Shown here: positions 52,981 to 62,041 of the stretch, one piece after another
Layout: the number at the start of each line of letters is the position of its first letter
Numbering within the stretch: the first letter of the stretch is position 1
DNA from: Bradyrhizobium sp. CCGUVB4N
GTDB taxonomy: Bacteria > Pseudomonadota > Alphaproteobacteria > Rhizobiales > Xanthobacteraceae
Reading direction: 5' to 3'
Assembly: GCF_024199945.1 (NCBI RefSeq)
Contig: NZ_JANADP010000001.1
Coordinates: 3,720,001-3,784,000 of the forward strand
Length of the DNA stretch: 64,000 bases
Notes under the pieces: generated by a model
What the model saw: the letters and a program-made list of their open reading frames with translations, nothing else
Database searches by the model: none
Told to the model about the DNA's origin: nothing
Translations under genes and position numbers: made by a program

Positions 52981-53852
52981 CGTGCCGCTCCGTAATTCGG
53001 ATGCCAGGCGAGCATGCGGCGTTCGAGGAAGCGTGCAATGGCGTCGGCTGCGACGCCGATCAGCGCATAGATCACGATCGTCAGCACGATCACGTCGGTG
53101 CGTAGGAATTCACGCGCATCCATGGCGAGAAAGCCGATGCCCGATTGCGCGCCGATGGTTTCAGCCACGACCAGCGCGAGCCACGCCGTCGCCAGCGCAT
53201 AGCGGATGCCGGTCAGGATCGACGGCAACGCGCCGGGCAGGATGATCCGGCGGATCAGCTCGATCGAGCTCAGGCCCTGGACGCGGCCGAGCTCGAGCAG
53301 CTTGGGATCGACCTGGCGGATGCCGAGCACGGTGTTGATGTAGATCGGGAAGGTGACGCCGAGCGCGACCAGGAAGATCTTTTGCGTCTCGCCAACGCCG
53401 AGCCAGACGATGACGAGCGGCAGGACAGCCAGAAACGGCACGGCGCGGATCATCTGCACGCTGCGATCGATCGCAGCTTCCGCGATCTTCGAGAAGCCGA
53501 CAAGGGTGCCAAGTACGGCGCCTACGACCGATCCGATCGCGAATCCCGCCGCCGCGCGCAACAGACTGACGCCGAGATCGTTCAACAGGGTTCCGGTGGT
53601 GGCCAGCTTGAACGCGGTCTTGATCACCTTGCTTGGCGCGGGAAGCACCTGGGGCGAGAGCCATCCGGCCTGCGCCAGCCATTCCCAGACGATAACCAGC
53701 ACCGCGGGTGCGAGCCACGAGAGGAGCTGGAGACCACGCGGACCAAGCTTGATTCTGATCGAGGTCGGAGCGCGTGCGCCATCGCCTGTCTGTGACGTCG
53801 ATTTGTCGTCGAGCGTCGCGCGGTCGATGTCACTCAGTTCGATATTGCTCAA
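52977..53852 (-). CDS. ssuC: SsuC-like ABC permease (second importer)
   Basis: A permease of about 291 residues from the TTG at 53852 (LSNIELSDIDRATLDDKSTS), with GAGG upstream. The frame is open to 53969 but adds unrelated sequence. The first 50 residues are polar; membrane segments begin at LLSWLAPAVLVIVWEWLAQA. The coupling loop ELGRVQGLSSIELIRRIILP is family-typical. It is the first gene of the operon ssuC-ssuB-ssuA-dszC-like-flavin reductase-cysE, divergent from an LLM monooxygenase. Confidence 0.88.
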   Translation of the reverse strand: MSNIELSDIDRATLDDKSTSQTGDGARAPTSIRIKLGPRGLQLLSWLAPAVLVIVWEWLAQAGWLSPQVLPAPSKVIKTAFKLATTGTLLNDLGVSLLRAAAGFAIGSVVGAVLGTLVGFSKIAEAAIDRSVQMIRAVPFLAVLPLVIVWLGVGETQKIFLVALGVTFPIYINTVLGIRQVDPKLLELGRVQGLSSIELIRRIILPGALPSILTGIRYALATAWLALVVAETIGAQSGIGFLAMDAREFLRTDVIVLTIVIYALIGVAADAIARFLERRMLAWHPNYGAAR

Positions 53853-54110
53853 GACCCGAGACCTCGTTTCACGTACTGCATTCGACGCAGCAGGTGCGAC
53901 GCCGGTGACTTGCCGTCGCCGCAAAATGTCCCATGAAATCGAGCCGACAGAAATAGAGCGGTATTTCAATTGTCGTTCGGTCCGGAGTGATCCGCTGTCG
54001 TCGCAGCGCGCATGCGCGACAAAGAAAATCTTTTGGTGTCTCGTCTGCTTGATCTTGCGCCAGGCATTGGCGAGAACGCCTCAGGTCCAAGGGATTTACG
54101 GGAGAGCACG

Positions 54111-55202
54111 ATGACGACCGCACCTCTTCGCTTCGGCATCTGGGCGCTGGTGCACGGGCCGCGTGCCGCGCATCAGGAACCGGAAGAGCCCTACGATGCA
54201 TCTTGGGAGCGCAATCGGGCTCTCATCCTGGGGGCCGAGGAGCTTGGCTACGACTCCACGCTGATCGCGCAGCACACGATCAACCCGCATCAGGAGGATC
54301 TCGACCAGCTCGAAGCGTGGAGCGCTGCAGCTGCAATCGCGGCGCTGACCACGCGCATCGAGATCATCGCTGCGATCAAGCCGTATCTCTATCATCCCGT
54401 GGTGCTGGCAAAGCTCGCGCTCGGGATCGAGAACATCAGCCGCGGCCGGTTTGCGATCAATCTGGTCAATGCCTGGAACCGTCCGGAGCTGGAGAAGGCA
54501 GGGATCGGCTTTCCGGAGCATGATGCGCGTTATGCCTACGGCAAGGAATGGATATCCGTGGTGTCCCGCCTGATGGAGGGTGAGCGCCTCAATTTCAGCG
54601 GCGATCACTTCAGCGTCTCAGACTACGCACTGCGGCCGACCAGCCTTTACCGCAATCGCCCCCTCATCTATGTCGGCGGAGAATCCGGGCCCGCGCGCGA
54701 TCTCGTCGCCGGCCATGGCGACGTCTGGTTCATCAACGGCCAGCCGCTCGACGATGTCGCCGGCCTGATCGCGGATGTCGCGGCCCGTCCGCGCGGCTCG
54801 GCGCCCCCATTGCGCTTCGGTCTGTCTGCCTTTGTCGTCGCGCGCGAGACCCGCGAGCAGGCGCAGGCCGCCTATGAGCGGTTGCTGAGCCTGGCGGCAA
54901 AGGATGCACCGATGAAAGCCATCCAGAAGCAGAACACCGATCCGAAGGTCGTGATGATGCAGACGATGCAGAAGACGCCGCGCGTCGGTAGCAATGGCGG
55001 GACGGCCGCGGGGCTCGTCGGCAGCTACGACGAGGTTGCGGAGCGCATCGAGGCCTTCCATGCCGCCGGCATCGAGCTGTTCATGCTGCAATTCCAGCCG
55101 TTCGAGGCCGAGATGCGGCGCTTTGCGCACGAGGTCATCCCCCGTGTGCGCGCCCGGCAATCGACCGGGCCTTCCGGGAAGCTGGCCCAGTGGCTCGGGT
55201 GA
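54111..55202 (+). CDS. LLM-class FMN-dependent monooxygenase (SsuD/SfnG-like)
   Basis: A 363-residue luciferase-like monooxygenase of the SsuD/SfnG branch, which cleaves alkanesulfonates or dimethylsulfone using FMNH2. LRFGIWALVHGPRAAHQEPE, LGYDSTLIAQHTINPHQED, then GRFAINLVNAWNRPELEKAG and PLIYVGGESGPARDLVA are typical. The ATG at 54111 has CGGGAGAG upstream; earlier in-frame codons reach 54012. It is divergent from the second ssu-type operon. One base separates its stop from that of the convergent LLM gene. Confidence 0.9.
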   Translation: MTTAPLRFGIWALVHGPRAAHQEPEEPYDASWERNRALILGAEELGYDSTLIAQHTINPHQEDLDQLEAWSAAAAIAALTTRIEIIAAIKPYLYHPVVLAKLALGIENISRGRFAINLVNAWNRPELEKAGIGFPEHDARYAYGKEWISVVSRLMEGERLNFSGDHFSVSDYALRPTSLYRNRPLIYVGGESGPARDLVAGHGDVWFINGQPLDDVAGLIADVAARPRGSAPPLRFGLSAFVVARETREQAQAAYERLLSLAAKDAPMKAIQKQNTDPKVVMMQTMQKTPRVGSNGGTAAGLVGSYDEVAERIEAFHAAGIELFMLQFQPFEAEMRRFAHEVIPRVRARQSTGPSGKLAQWLG

Positions 55203-55203
55203 A

Positions 55204-56544
55204 TCAGGCTGACGCGACCGCCGGCGCTCGCTTTGCGAAGCGGCTCGCCGGCCGCGGCAGACCAAAATGCTCGCGCAGCGTCGTGCCGGTGTATTCGGTC
55301 CGGAACAATCCGCGCTTTTGCAAGATGGGTACGACGCTGTCGACGAAAGTCTCCAGCCCAGTTGGCAGCACATCCGGCATCAGATTAAAACCGTCGGCGG
55401 CGCCGGCCCTGAACCAGGCCTCGATGTCGTCGGCGATCTGCTCCGGCGTGCCGACGATGATGCGATGGCCGACGCCGCCGCCGAGCGCACGGATCAATTG
55501 ACGGACGGTGAGGTTGCCGCGCCGCGCGAGGTTCACCGTGCCCTGGAACATGGTGTGATTGGCGTTGACCGGCAGAGGCAAAGGGTCGGGCAGGGGCTTG
55601 TCGAGCTCGAGCAGGGCGGGATCGATCTGAAGCGTGCCGGCAAGACGCGCCAGGCTGTACTCGACCGGCACCAGCTCCCAGAGCTCGTCCTGCCGCCGCT
55701 TCGCCTCGGCCTCGGTGCTGCCGATGACGGTCGCGAGTCCCGGCAGAGTGACGATGGAATCCCCGGGGCGCCCGTAAGCCGCGGCCCGCGTGCGCAGGTC
55801 GCGTGCGTACGCGACACCTTCCTCAATGCTCTGGGCGAGCGTGAACACCGCTTCTGCATAGGCCGCTGCGAAATCGCGGCCATCACTGGAGCCGCCCGCC
55901 TGCACCGTGACCGGTCGTCCCTGCGGCGAGCGTGGCACGTTCAGGGGGCCGGCGACCGAATAATGCGGGCCGCGATGAGCGATCGGATGCACTTTCGAAA
56001 CATCCACGAACCTGGCGCTCGCCTTGTCGCCGACGAAGGCGTCGTCCTCCCAGCTGTCGAACAGGGCGTGGACGACATCGGTGAATTCCTTGGCGCGCTC
56101 GTAGCGAGCCTTGTGTTCCAGGGCACCGGTGAGGCCGAAATTGCGGCTTGAGGCGGCATCCGCCGTCGTCACCGCATTCCATCCTGAGCGGCCGCCACTG
56201 GCGTGGTCGAGCGTCACGAAGCGGCGCGCAATGTTGTAAGGCTCGTTATAGGTCGTGGACACCGTCCCGATCAGTCCCACGTACCTTGTCGCGGCGGCGA
56301 CCGTTGCCAGAATGATGGTCGGCTCCAGCGATGTAAACGATCGGTAGTCGATGCGATCGTTTACGGCCGGCGAGTCCGCGAGAAAGATGGCGTCAAACTT
56401 CCCGCGCTCGGCAATCTGGGCCACCCGCACATAATGGCCGAGATCGAAGAAAGCGCGCGGATCGCTGTCCGGCAGGCGCCAGGCCGATGGGTAGACGCCG
56501 GAGTGAAGCAGATTGACGTTCAGGTGCAGTTGGCGTTGCGGCAT
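55204..56544 (-). CDS. LLM-class FMN-dependent monooxygenase (NtaA/DmoA family)
   Basis: A 446-residue luciferase-like monooxygenase from the ATG at 56544 (MPQRQLHLNVNLLHSG). The frame extends upstream to 56814, but that part overlaps the binding-protein gene and is unrelated. HYVRVAQIAERGKFDAIFLA, TTYNEPYNIARRFVTLDHA and GRPVTVQAGGSSDGRDFAAA match the NtaA/SnaA/DszA/DmoA group. It follows the binding-protein gene at 56583 on the same strand by 38 nt, suggesting that the bound compound is its substrate. Confidence 0.9.
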   Translation of the reverse strand: MPQRQLHLNVNLLHSGVYPSAWRLPDSDPRAFFDLGHYVRVAQIAERGKFDAIFLADSPAVNDRIDYRSFTSLEPTIILATVAAATRYVGLIGTVSTTYNEPYNIARRFVTLDHASGGRSGWNAVTTADAASSRNFGLTGALEHKARYERAKEFTDVVHALFDSWEDDAFVGDKASARFVDVSKVHPIAHRGPHYSVAGPLNVPRSPQGRPVTVQAGGSSDGRDFAAAYAEAVFTLAQSIEEGVAYARDLRTRAAAYGRPGDSIVTLPGLATVIGSTEAEAKRRQDELWELVPVEYSLARLAGTLQIDPALLELDKPLPDPLPLPVNANHTMFQGTVNLARRGNLTVRQLIRALGGGVGHRIIVGTPEQIADDIEAWFRAGAADGFNLMPDVLPTGLETFVDSVVPILQKRGLFRTEYTGTTLREHFGLPRPASRFAKRAPAVASA

Positions 56545-56582
56545 GAATTTTCCGAAAGTCGACGGTCTAGGGGTGGCGGAGA

Positions 56583-57548
56583 TCAAGACCCCTTCGGGGA
56601 CCAGATCTTGATGGCGGTGGTGTCGATCTTCACGGGAATCAAGCCTTCGGCGTGGAACGCATCGGCAATGCGCTGCTGCTCCGACAGGCCCGGGCCGGTG
56701 ACCGCGCCGACCTGATAGGAGCGATGGCTGTTGGCCTCCTCGACTGTTGCCGCATCGATGCCCCAGAGCCCGGCGAGCAAGGTCGCCGCGTCCTTCGGCT
56801 GGGCCTTCACCCATTTGCCGGTCTCGGAGAGCTTTGCGAAGATCACGTTGAGCACTTCGGCGTGCTTGTCCGCATAGGCGGCCGAAGCGAGGTAATAGCG
56901 CTTATAGCTTGCAAGGCCATTGCTGCCATCCGACAGGATCCGACCCTTCGTCTGGTGCAGGGCACTGGTCAGGAACGGATCCCAGGCGACCCAGGCATCA
57001 ACATTGTTGCTGACAAAGGCTGCGCGACCATCCGCCGGTGTCAAATAGGCAGGCGTGATGTCCTTGAAGCTCAGCCCCGATTTCGCCAGTGCCGCAAGCA
57101 GCAGGTAATGGCTGCCGGCGCCCTTGGTCACCGCGATCTTCCCGCCCTTGAGTTCGGCAATGGTTTTGATGGCCGAAGCTTTTGGCACCACGATTGCCTG
57201 CGCCGCCGGGGAGGCGGCCTCTTCGGCGACATAGGCGAGCTTGGCGCCGGCGGCTTGCGCAATGATCGGCACCGTGTCGGCGACGTCAGCGCCGAAATCG
57301 ATGCTGCCGATGTTGATGGCTTCCAGTAGCGGCAGGCCGCTGGTGAATTCGTGCCAGGAGATGGTGACGCCGAGTGGCGCTAGCGCCTTCTCCAGTTCCC
57401 CGTTCGTCTTCAGGATCGCCGTGAGGGTCGAGGATTTTTGATAGCCGATGCGAAGCTCCTCGGACATCGCGGGCTGAATGGAGGCCATGGCAAAGAAGCC
57501 GAGCGCAGCCGCGGCGAGGGCTCGCAGGCGGAACGTGAGATGATGCAT
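56583..57548 (-). CDS. SsuA-like periplasmic binding protein without adjacent permease
   Basis: A 321-residue SsuA-family binding protein. The signal peptide starts MHHLTFRLRALAAAALGFFA and is cleaved near AMS-EELRIG. IGYQKSSTLTAILKTNGELE and FGADVADTVPIIAQAAGAKL are highly characteristic of SsuA. The ATG at 57548 is preferred over a TTG at 57566. No permease or ATPase adjoins it, so it may feed one of the two ssu-type importers nearby. An LLM monooxygenase follows in the same direction. Confidence 0.9.
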   Translation of the reverse strand: MHHLTFRLRALAAAALGFFAMASIQPAMSEELRIGYQKSSTLTAILKTNGELEKALAPLGVTISWHEFTSGLPLLEAINIGSIDFGADVADTVPIIAQAAGAKLAYVAEEAASPAAQAIVVPKASAIKTIAELKGGKIAVTKGAGSHYLLLAALAKSGLSFKDITPAYLTPADGRAAFVSNNVDAWVAWDPFLTSALHQTKGRILSDGSNGLASYKRYYLASAAYADKHAEVLNVIFAKLSETGKWVKAQPKDAATLLAGLWGIDAATVEEANSHRSYQVGAVTGPGLSEQQRIADAFHAEGLIPVKIDTTAIKIWSPKGS

Positions 57549-57759
57549 TTCGAATATCCGGTTCAACGTAACGGCCTTGCCGTCCCGATCTCTGTCTGGG
57601 GAGGCCGGGACGAGTCACTTTGCCGGCAGACGGGTCCGCGTGGCAATTTCGCAGTCCGGCGCAGAAGGGAACGAACATGCTCTCGCGTGTTGAGAATTGA
57701 GAATGGAGTTGTCGGTGCGGAAAAGACGTTGTCGCGGTGCACTGCCTGGACGCATCCGA

Positions 57760-59334
57760 TCAGGGTGATGAGCGAGGAACACAACGCGGCTCAGCGCAGT
57801 TCGACGCGGTACGCTTCCGTGTGGCAAAGCTTTCGCCAAAGATCAGAAAACTCGCCAGGGCGATGATCCAGACGGATAGCCCGCCATAGAGCATCACGAG
57901 CCTGAAGCCATGGATCAGTGCGTCCTGCACGGCAGCATCCGCTGCCGGAAGGAGGCTCAGCTCGGGGATATCAGACAGGCGGCCGTTGCCGCCGGCGATG
58001 CGTTCCGCGAGATATTGGAGGCGGTCGGCATCGAGCCCACCGGGCAGCGCGCTGCGTAGCCAGGAGGAAATGCCAGCAATCAGGATGAAGCCCATCAAGG
58101 CGATGTTGATCGCCAGTGAAATCATGCGGGCGCTCATATCGATGCCGGATGCCATGCCGGCCCGTGTGCTCGACACCGCCCCCGTGGTGACATTGGTCAC
58201 GGGCGTGTTGGTGAGGGCGAGGCCTATGCCTGCGAGCAGACATCCTGGCGCCAGCGTCAGCCAGGTGACATGCTCGACGCCGCTGCCAACCCACATCGAC
58301 ATGAAGCCGAGGCCGATGACGAACAGGCCGAGGGGAATGGCGATACCGCCGCCGAACCGCAGCAATATCCGTTCGCCGAGCGGCGGAATCACCAGCGTCG
58401 GGAGCGTGTAGGCCAGCAGAGCGAGACCGGCCGTGAGATTGTCGTAACCAAGCGCGCTACGAAAGAAGATCGGCAGATAGATCATGAAGGACCAGAAGCT
58501 GAAGTTCATGCCGGCCGATCCCAATAGAGCCCCTGAAAACGCGCGTATCCGGAACACCGAGAAGTCGAACATCGGTCGCGCGCGATGCAGCTCGACCAGC
58601 ACGAAGGCAACGAGGCTGAGAAGGGCCGTTGCGACGATCGCAACGCCGGTCAGGCTGCCGAAGCCGAAGTCGGGGCCTTCCGTGATGTAGAAGGCGACGC
58701 AGAAGACCGATGTCGAAAGCGTCACGATGCCTGCGATGTCGAGGTGCTTTGCCTCGGGATCGCGGGACTCCCGCACGCCCGTAACGGCAAGCGCGATCGT
58801 GACGATCGCGATGAATGCGTGGATCAGGAATACCCATTGCCAGCCGGAGACCGCGACGATCGCCGCGCCGATGATCGGGCCGAAGCCAAGGCCAATGCCA
58901 AAAATGATGCCCCAGGCGGCGAAGGCGCGTGCGCGCGGTGCGCTCTCCTGAAATTGATGCGAGAGGACCGCGACTTGGCAGATCAGCATTGCGCCGCCGC
59001 TCATGCCCTGAAGGAAGCGGCTCACGATGAGCAGGAGCGCGTCCTCCGCCAGTCCGCAGATCAGCGAAGCCAGGCCGAACACGGCGATGCTGACGACGAA
59101 CACCCGCTTTCGGCCATAGCGGTCCGCCAGCGTCCCGGTCGCCATCAGAACGGTCGTGACCGCGATGGTGTAGGCATTCATGATCCACTGCAGTTGCTGG
59201 AAGTTGGCATGCAGCACCGTCTCCAGCGTGGGAAGAATCGTCGGAACACTGGAGATTTCCAGGCCGAACATGAGGGACGCGAGGCACGCTGCGGCCAGCG
59301 CGATCGTGTTTCGTCGTGATGGTGAGACCGTCAA
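57760..59334 (-). CDS. MFS transporter, DHA2 (14-helix) drug/solute exporter family
   Basis: A 524-residue membrane protein with about 14 hydrophobic segments, of the EmrB/DHA2 group. Motifs are LADRYGRKRVFVVSI (loop 2-3) and SGGAMLICQVAVLSHQF. The TTG at 59334 has TTGGAGGTTACAG upstream and is preferred. In-frame ATGs at 59445 and 59514 would add a soluble N-terminus lacking a ribosome-binding site, one overlapping the divergent LysR start. It is divergent from LysR at 59514, so probably its regulatory target. It may export toxic sulfur compounds or products. Confidence 0.88.
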   Translation of the reverse strand: MTVSPSRRNTIALAAACLASLMFGLEISSVPTILPTLETVLHANFQQLQWIMNAYTIAVTTVLMATGTLADRYGRKRVFVVSIAVFGLASLICGLAEDALLLIVSRFLQGMSGGAMLICQVAVLSHQFQESAPRARAFAAWGIIFGIGLGFGPIIGAAIVAVSGWQWVFLIHAFIAIVTIALAVTGVRESRDPEAKHLDIAGIVTLSTSVFCVAFYITEGPDFGFGSLTGVAIVATALLSLVAFVLVELHRARPMFDFSVFRIRAFSGALLGSAGMNFSFWSFMIYLPIFFRSALGYDNLTAGLALLAYTLPTLVIPPLGERILLRFGGGIAIPLGLFVIGLGFMSMWVGSGVEHVTWLTLAPGCLLAGIGLALTNTPVTNVTTGAVSSTRAGMASGIDMSARMISLAINIALMGFILIAGISSWLRSALPGGLDADRLQYLAERIAGGNGRLSDIPELSLLPAADAAVQDALIHGFRLVMLYGGLSVWIIALASFLIFGESFATRKRTASNCAEPRCVPRSSP

Positions 59335-59466
59335 GGCTGTAACCTCCAATTGTCTTGCGGATTGCCGGCGAGGGCGCGCGACGTCGCTCGCTCCGGGAAA
59401 GCATGGTCTCCCGTGCGCCACGTCCGTGTCAGGCGGGGCGAACATAGGGGCCCCTTGACCACAACA

Positions 59467-59487
59467 AAATCCGATCAATATAGATTT
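59467..59487. promoter_or_regulatory. Putative LysR-type operator
   Basis: AAATC (59467-59471) and GATTT (59483-59487) form an inverted repeat with an 11-nt AT-rich centre, the ATC-N11-GAT form often bound by LysR regulators. It lies 27 nt upstream of the LysR start and about 130 nt upstream of the divergent exporter gene. Confidence 0.45.
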
Positions 59488-59513
59488 CAGAGACAACAAA
59501 GCCGGATGATGCA

Positions 59514-60368
59514 ATGCTCTCGCTCGATGTCGATGCCGTCAGAGCCTTTGTGATGGTGGCGGACCTTCACAGTTTTACGAGGGCCGCCAAGGCGCTGGGG
59601 ACTACGCAAGGGGCGATCAGCGTCAAGCTGAAGCGACTGGAAGATCGCGTCGGGCATCGATTGCTCGAACGCACGCCGCGATCGGTGCGGCTGTCGGCGC
59701 AGGGGACTGCGTTTCTGCAAGGCGCGCGCGAGCTCATCGCGGCGCACGAGCGCGCACTCGCCGGGCTCAACGCGCCGCCGCGCCATTTCGGCCTTGGTAT
59801 TGCAGCGCATGTCGCGGGCCCGGAAGTCCCGGGCCTGCTGTCACGGCTGCACGCGCACGATCCGAATCTGACCATCGAGGTTCAGCTCGACAATTCGCGC
59901 AACCTTCTCGACCTGTTCGATCAGGGACGGTTGGACGCAGCCATCGTCCAGCGCGAGGACGATCGCCGCGATGGCGAGACGCTGGCGCACGAGCGCTTCG
60001 GCTGGTTTGCAGCGCAAGGGTTCGAGCACCGTCCGGGAGAGCCTTTGCGTCTCGCCGCGCTGGCCCCGACCTGCGGCGTCCGCAATGTCGCCACACAGGC
60101 GCTGGATGCGGCCGGCATCAAATGGACCGAGGTGTTCCTGGGCGGGGGCTCCTCGGCGGTCCATGCCGCCGTCGTGGCGGGGCTTGCGATTGCGCCGCTG
60201 TCGTATCGAATCGCGCCGGCAGGCACCATCGACGTCGGCGCCAGGCTCGGGCTTCCCAAGCTGCCACCGTCCGAGGTCGTGCTTCATTCGTCCTTGACCG
60301 ACCGCCGGTCACGGGCCGCGCTGGGAGCCATCGCGGCGGCATTCCGCGAACATCGCACGCAGGCGTGA
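59514..60368 (+). CDS. LysR-family transcriptional regulator
   Basis: A 284-residue LysR protein. The helix-turn-helix is in residues about 5-62 (SFTRAAKALGTTQGAISVKL, LEDRVGHRLLERTPRSVRLS), with an effector domain after about residue 90. It is divergent from the DHA2 exporter and convergent with an LLM gene. Its effector is unknown; the location suggests control of the exporter and possibly of sulfur genes. Confidence 0.9.
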   Translation: MLSLDVDAVRAFVMVADLHSFTRAAKALGTTQGAISVKLKRLEDRVGHRLLERTPRSVRLSAQGTAFLQGARELIAAHERALAGLNAPPRHFGLGIAAHVAGPEVPGLLSRLHAHDPNLTIEVQLDNSRNLLDLFDQGRLDAAIVQREDDRRDGETLAHERFGWFAAQGFEHRPGEPLRLAALAPTCGVRNVATQALDAAGIKWTEVFLGGGSSAVHAAVVAGLAIAPLSYRIAPAGTIDVGARLGLPKLPPSEVVLHSSLTDRRSRAALGAIAAAFREHRTQA

Positions 60369-60379
60369 GATTCGCGCCG

Positions 60380-61786
60380 TTATTCGGCAGCGTCGGATTG
60401 GACCGCGGCCATCGAAGGCGAACGCCGAAAACGAGCGCCGGGGTGCGTGCCGTGCAGCCGCGGACCGCGCCCCGGGAACAGCTTTTCGCGCAGCGTGCCG
60501 TCACGATAGGCCGTCTTGTAGACCCCGCGCGATTGCAGCTCCGGCACGACGAGATCGACGAAGGCGTTGAGCGATTCCGGCGCCACCAGACGGAACAGGT
60601 TGAAGCCGTCGACATCGGTCTCGTCCGCCCACGCGATCAGCTCGTCGGCGACGTCCTGCGGCGAGCCGACCACGAAGGGCGAGCGGGCGCCGGCGCGGCT
60701 CAGCCTCGCGAGGTCGCCGACATTGACCGGCCGGTCGCTCCGCACCGTGAAATTCTCGACCATCGACTGGATGGCGTTGCTCTCGACATATTCGATCGGC
60801 TGGTCGGGCCGGTAGGTCGAGAAGTCGATGCCGGTCCAGCCCGACAACAAGGCGAGCTGGCCGGTCTGGTCGACATGCCGCGCATAGTCCTCGAGCAGAT
60901 CGTTGGCCTCGGCGCGCGTCGGCGCCACGATCACGGTCGCGCCGGCAAACATGCGGATGTCATAGGGATCGCGGCCATGGGCCTTGGCCGCCTCGCGGAT
61001 CTCGCGGACTGAGCGCGCCAGGATCGGCTTTGTCTGGCCATTGAGAAAGATCGCTTCCGAATGCTGGGCTGCGAAGGCGCGACCGCGTTTCGAGGTGCCT
61101 GCCTGATACAGCAATGGCGTCCGCTGCGGCGAGGGCTCGGCGAGATGAATGCCGTCGACCTTGAAATAGGGGCCCTCGTGCAGCACGCGGTGGAGCTTTG
61201 CGGGATCGGTGAAAATGCGCCTGTCGCGATCACGGCGGACGGCGTCGTCCTCCCAGCTTCCCTCCCAAAGCTTGTAGGCCGCGGTGAGGAAGTCCTCGGC
61301 CGCGTCATAACGATCATCATGGGCGCGGCCGGCCGGAAGCCCCATGCCGCGCGCGCCGCTGTCGAGATAGCCGGTGACGATGTTCCAGCCGATCCTGCCC
61401 CTGGTCAGATGGTCGAGCGTCGAAAACGTGCGGGCCAGTTGATAGGGATGCTCGAAGGTCAGGTTCGAGGTGATGCCGAAGCCGAGGTGGCGGGTGACGA
61501 GCGCCATCGCGGACACCAGCAGTGTCGGGTCCGCGTTGGGAAGTTGCACGGCATGGCGTGCGGCAGCTTCGGCGTTGCCGCCATAGACATCGTATACGCC
61601 GAACACATCCGCCAGGAAGATGCCGTCGAGCAACCCTCGTTCGGCGGTCCTGGCGTAGTCGGTCCAATATTCGAGCGTGTTGTAATCGATCGATGCGTCG
61701 CGCGGATGAGACCACAGGCCGGCCCAATTGTGGCTCGGCGCAGTCATGTTGAAGGCGTTGAAACGTAGCTCGCGCGGTCTCGTCAT
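60380..61786 (-). CDS. LLM-class FMN-dependent monooxygenase (NtaA/SnaA/DszA family)
   Basis: A 468-residue luciferase-like monooxygenase. LRFNAFNMTAPSHNWAGLWS at the N-terminus, then FNIVTGYLDSGARGMGL-type (GRIGWNIVTGYLDSGARGMG) and TPLLYQAGTSKRGRAFAAQH, place it in the NtaA/SnaA/DszA family. The C-terminus ends in a basic tail. It is divergent from metY (about 255-nt gap). Substrate is unknown; the context of methionine/sulfur genes suggests an organosulfur compound. Confidence 0.9.
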   Translation of the reverse strand: MTRPRELRFNAFNMTAPSHNWAGLWSHPRDASIDYNTLEYWTDYARTAERGLLDGIFLADVFGVYDVYGGNAEAAARHAVQLPNADPTLLVSAMALVTRHLGFGITSNLTFEHPYQLARTFSTLDHLTRGRIGWNIVTGYLDSGARGMGLPAGRAHDDRYDAAEDFLTAAYKLWEGSWEDDAVRRDRDRRIFTDPAKLHRVLHEGPYFKVDGIHLAEPSPQRTPLLYQAGTSKRGRAFAAQHSEAIFLNGQTKPILARSVREIREAAKAHGRDPYDIRMFAGATVIVAPTRAEANDLLEDYARHVDQTGQLALLSGWTGIDFSTYRPDQPIEYVESNAIQSMVENFTVRSDRPVNVGDLARLSRAGARSPFVVGSPQDVADELIAWADETDVDGFNLFRLVAPESLNAFVDLVVPELQSRGVYKTAYRDGTLREKLFPGRGPRLHGTHPGARFRRSPSMAAVQSDAAE

Positions 61787-62041
61787 GGTTCGGCCCGATC
61801 ATCAATTGCGAAGCAGATCCGCTCCGCGTGACCATTTTTAACATTTCGCGCGAGCGACTTTGTTTCCAATTCGGAGGAGGAGCCGAAAGAAACGCGTTAC
61901 GAAGCGACGGTGACGCAGCACGCGCATCGCTATTTTCCGGACACGCTCGACAGCCGCGGAATCCGCCCGCATCATTTTCGTCGACAAGCACGGCTTGCCG
62001 CGCAGGTTGCGCGCTCTCGAGATGAGATAAGGGAATTGCAG

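Noticed and set aside
61787..62041. A SAM-type riboswitch upstream of metY
   Set aside because: SAM-II elements precede methionine genes in alphaproteobacteria, but I could not find the conserved pseudoknot sequence or an expected loop ahead of the metY ribosome-binding site. Only a short TTCGG/CCGAA stem around AGGAGGAG is present.
61910..62041. N-terminal extension of MetY by 44 residues
   Set aside because: The frame is open, but the family start MTLETRNFETLALHGG at 62042 has its own ribosome-binding site and the added part is unrelated to MetY.
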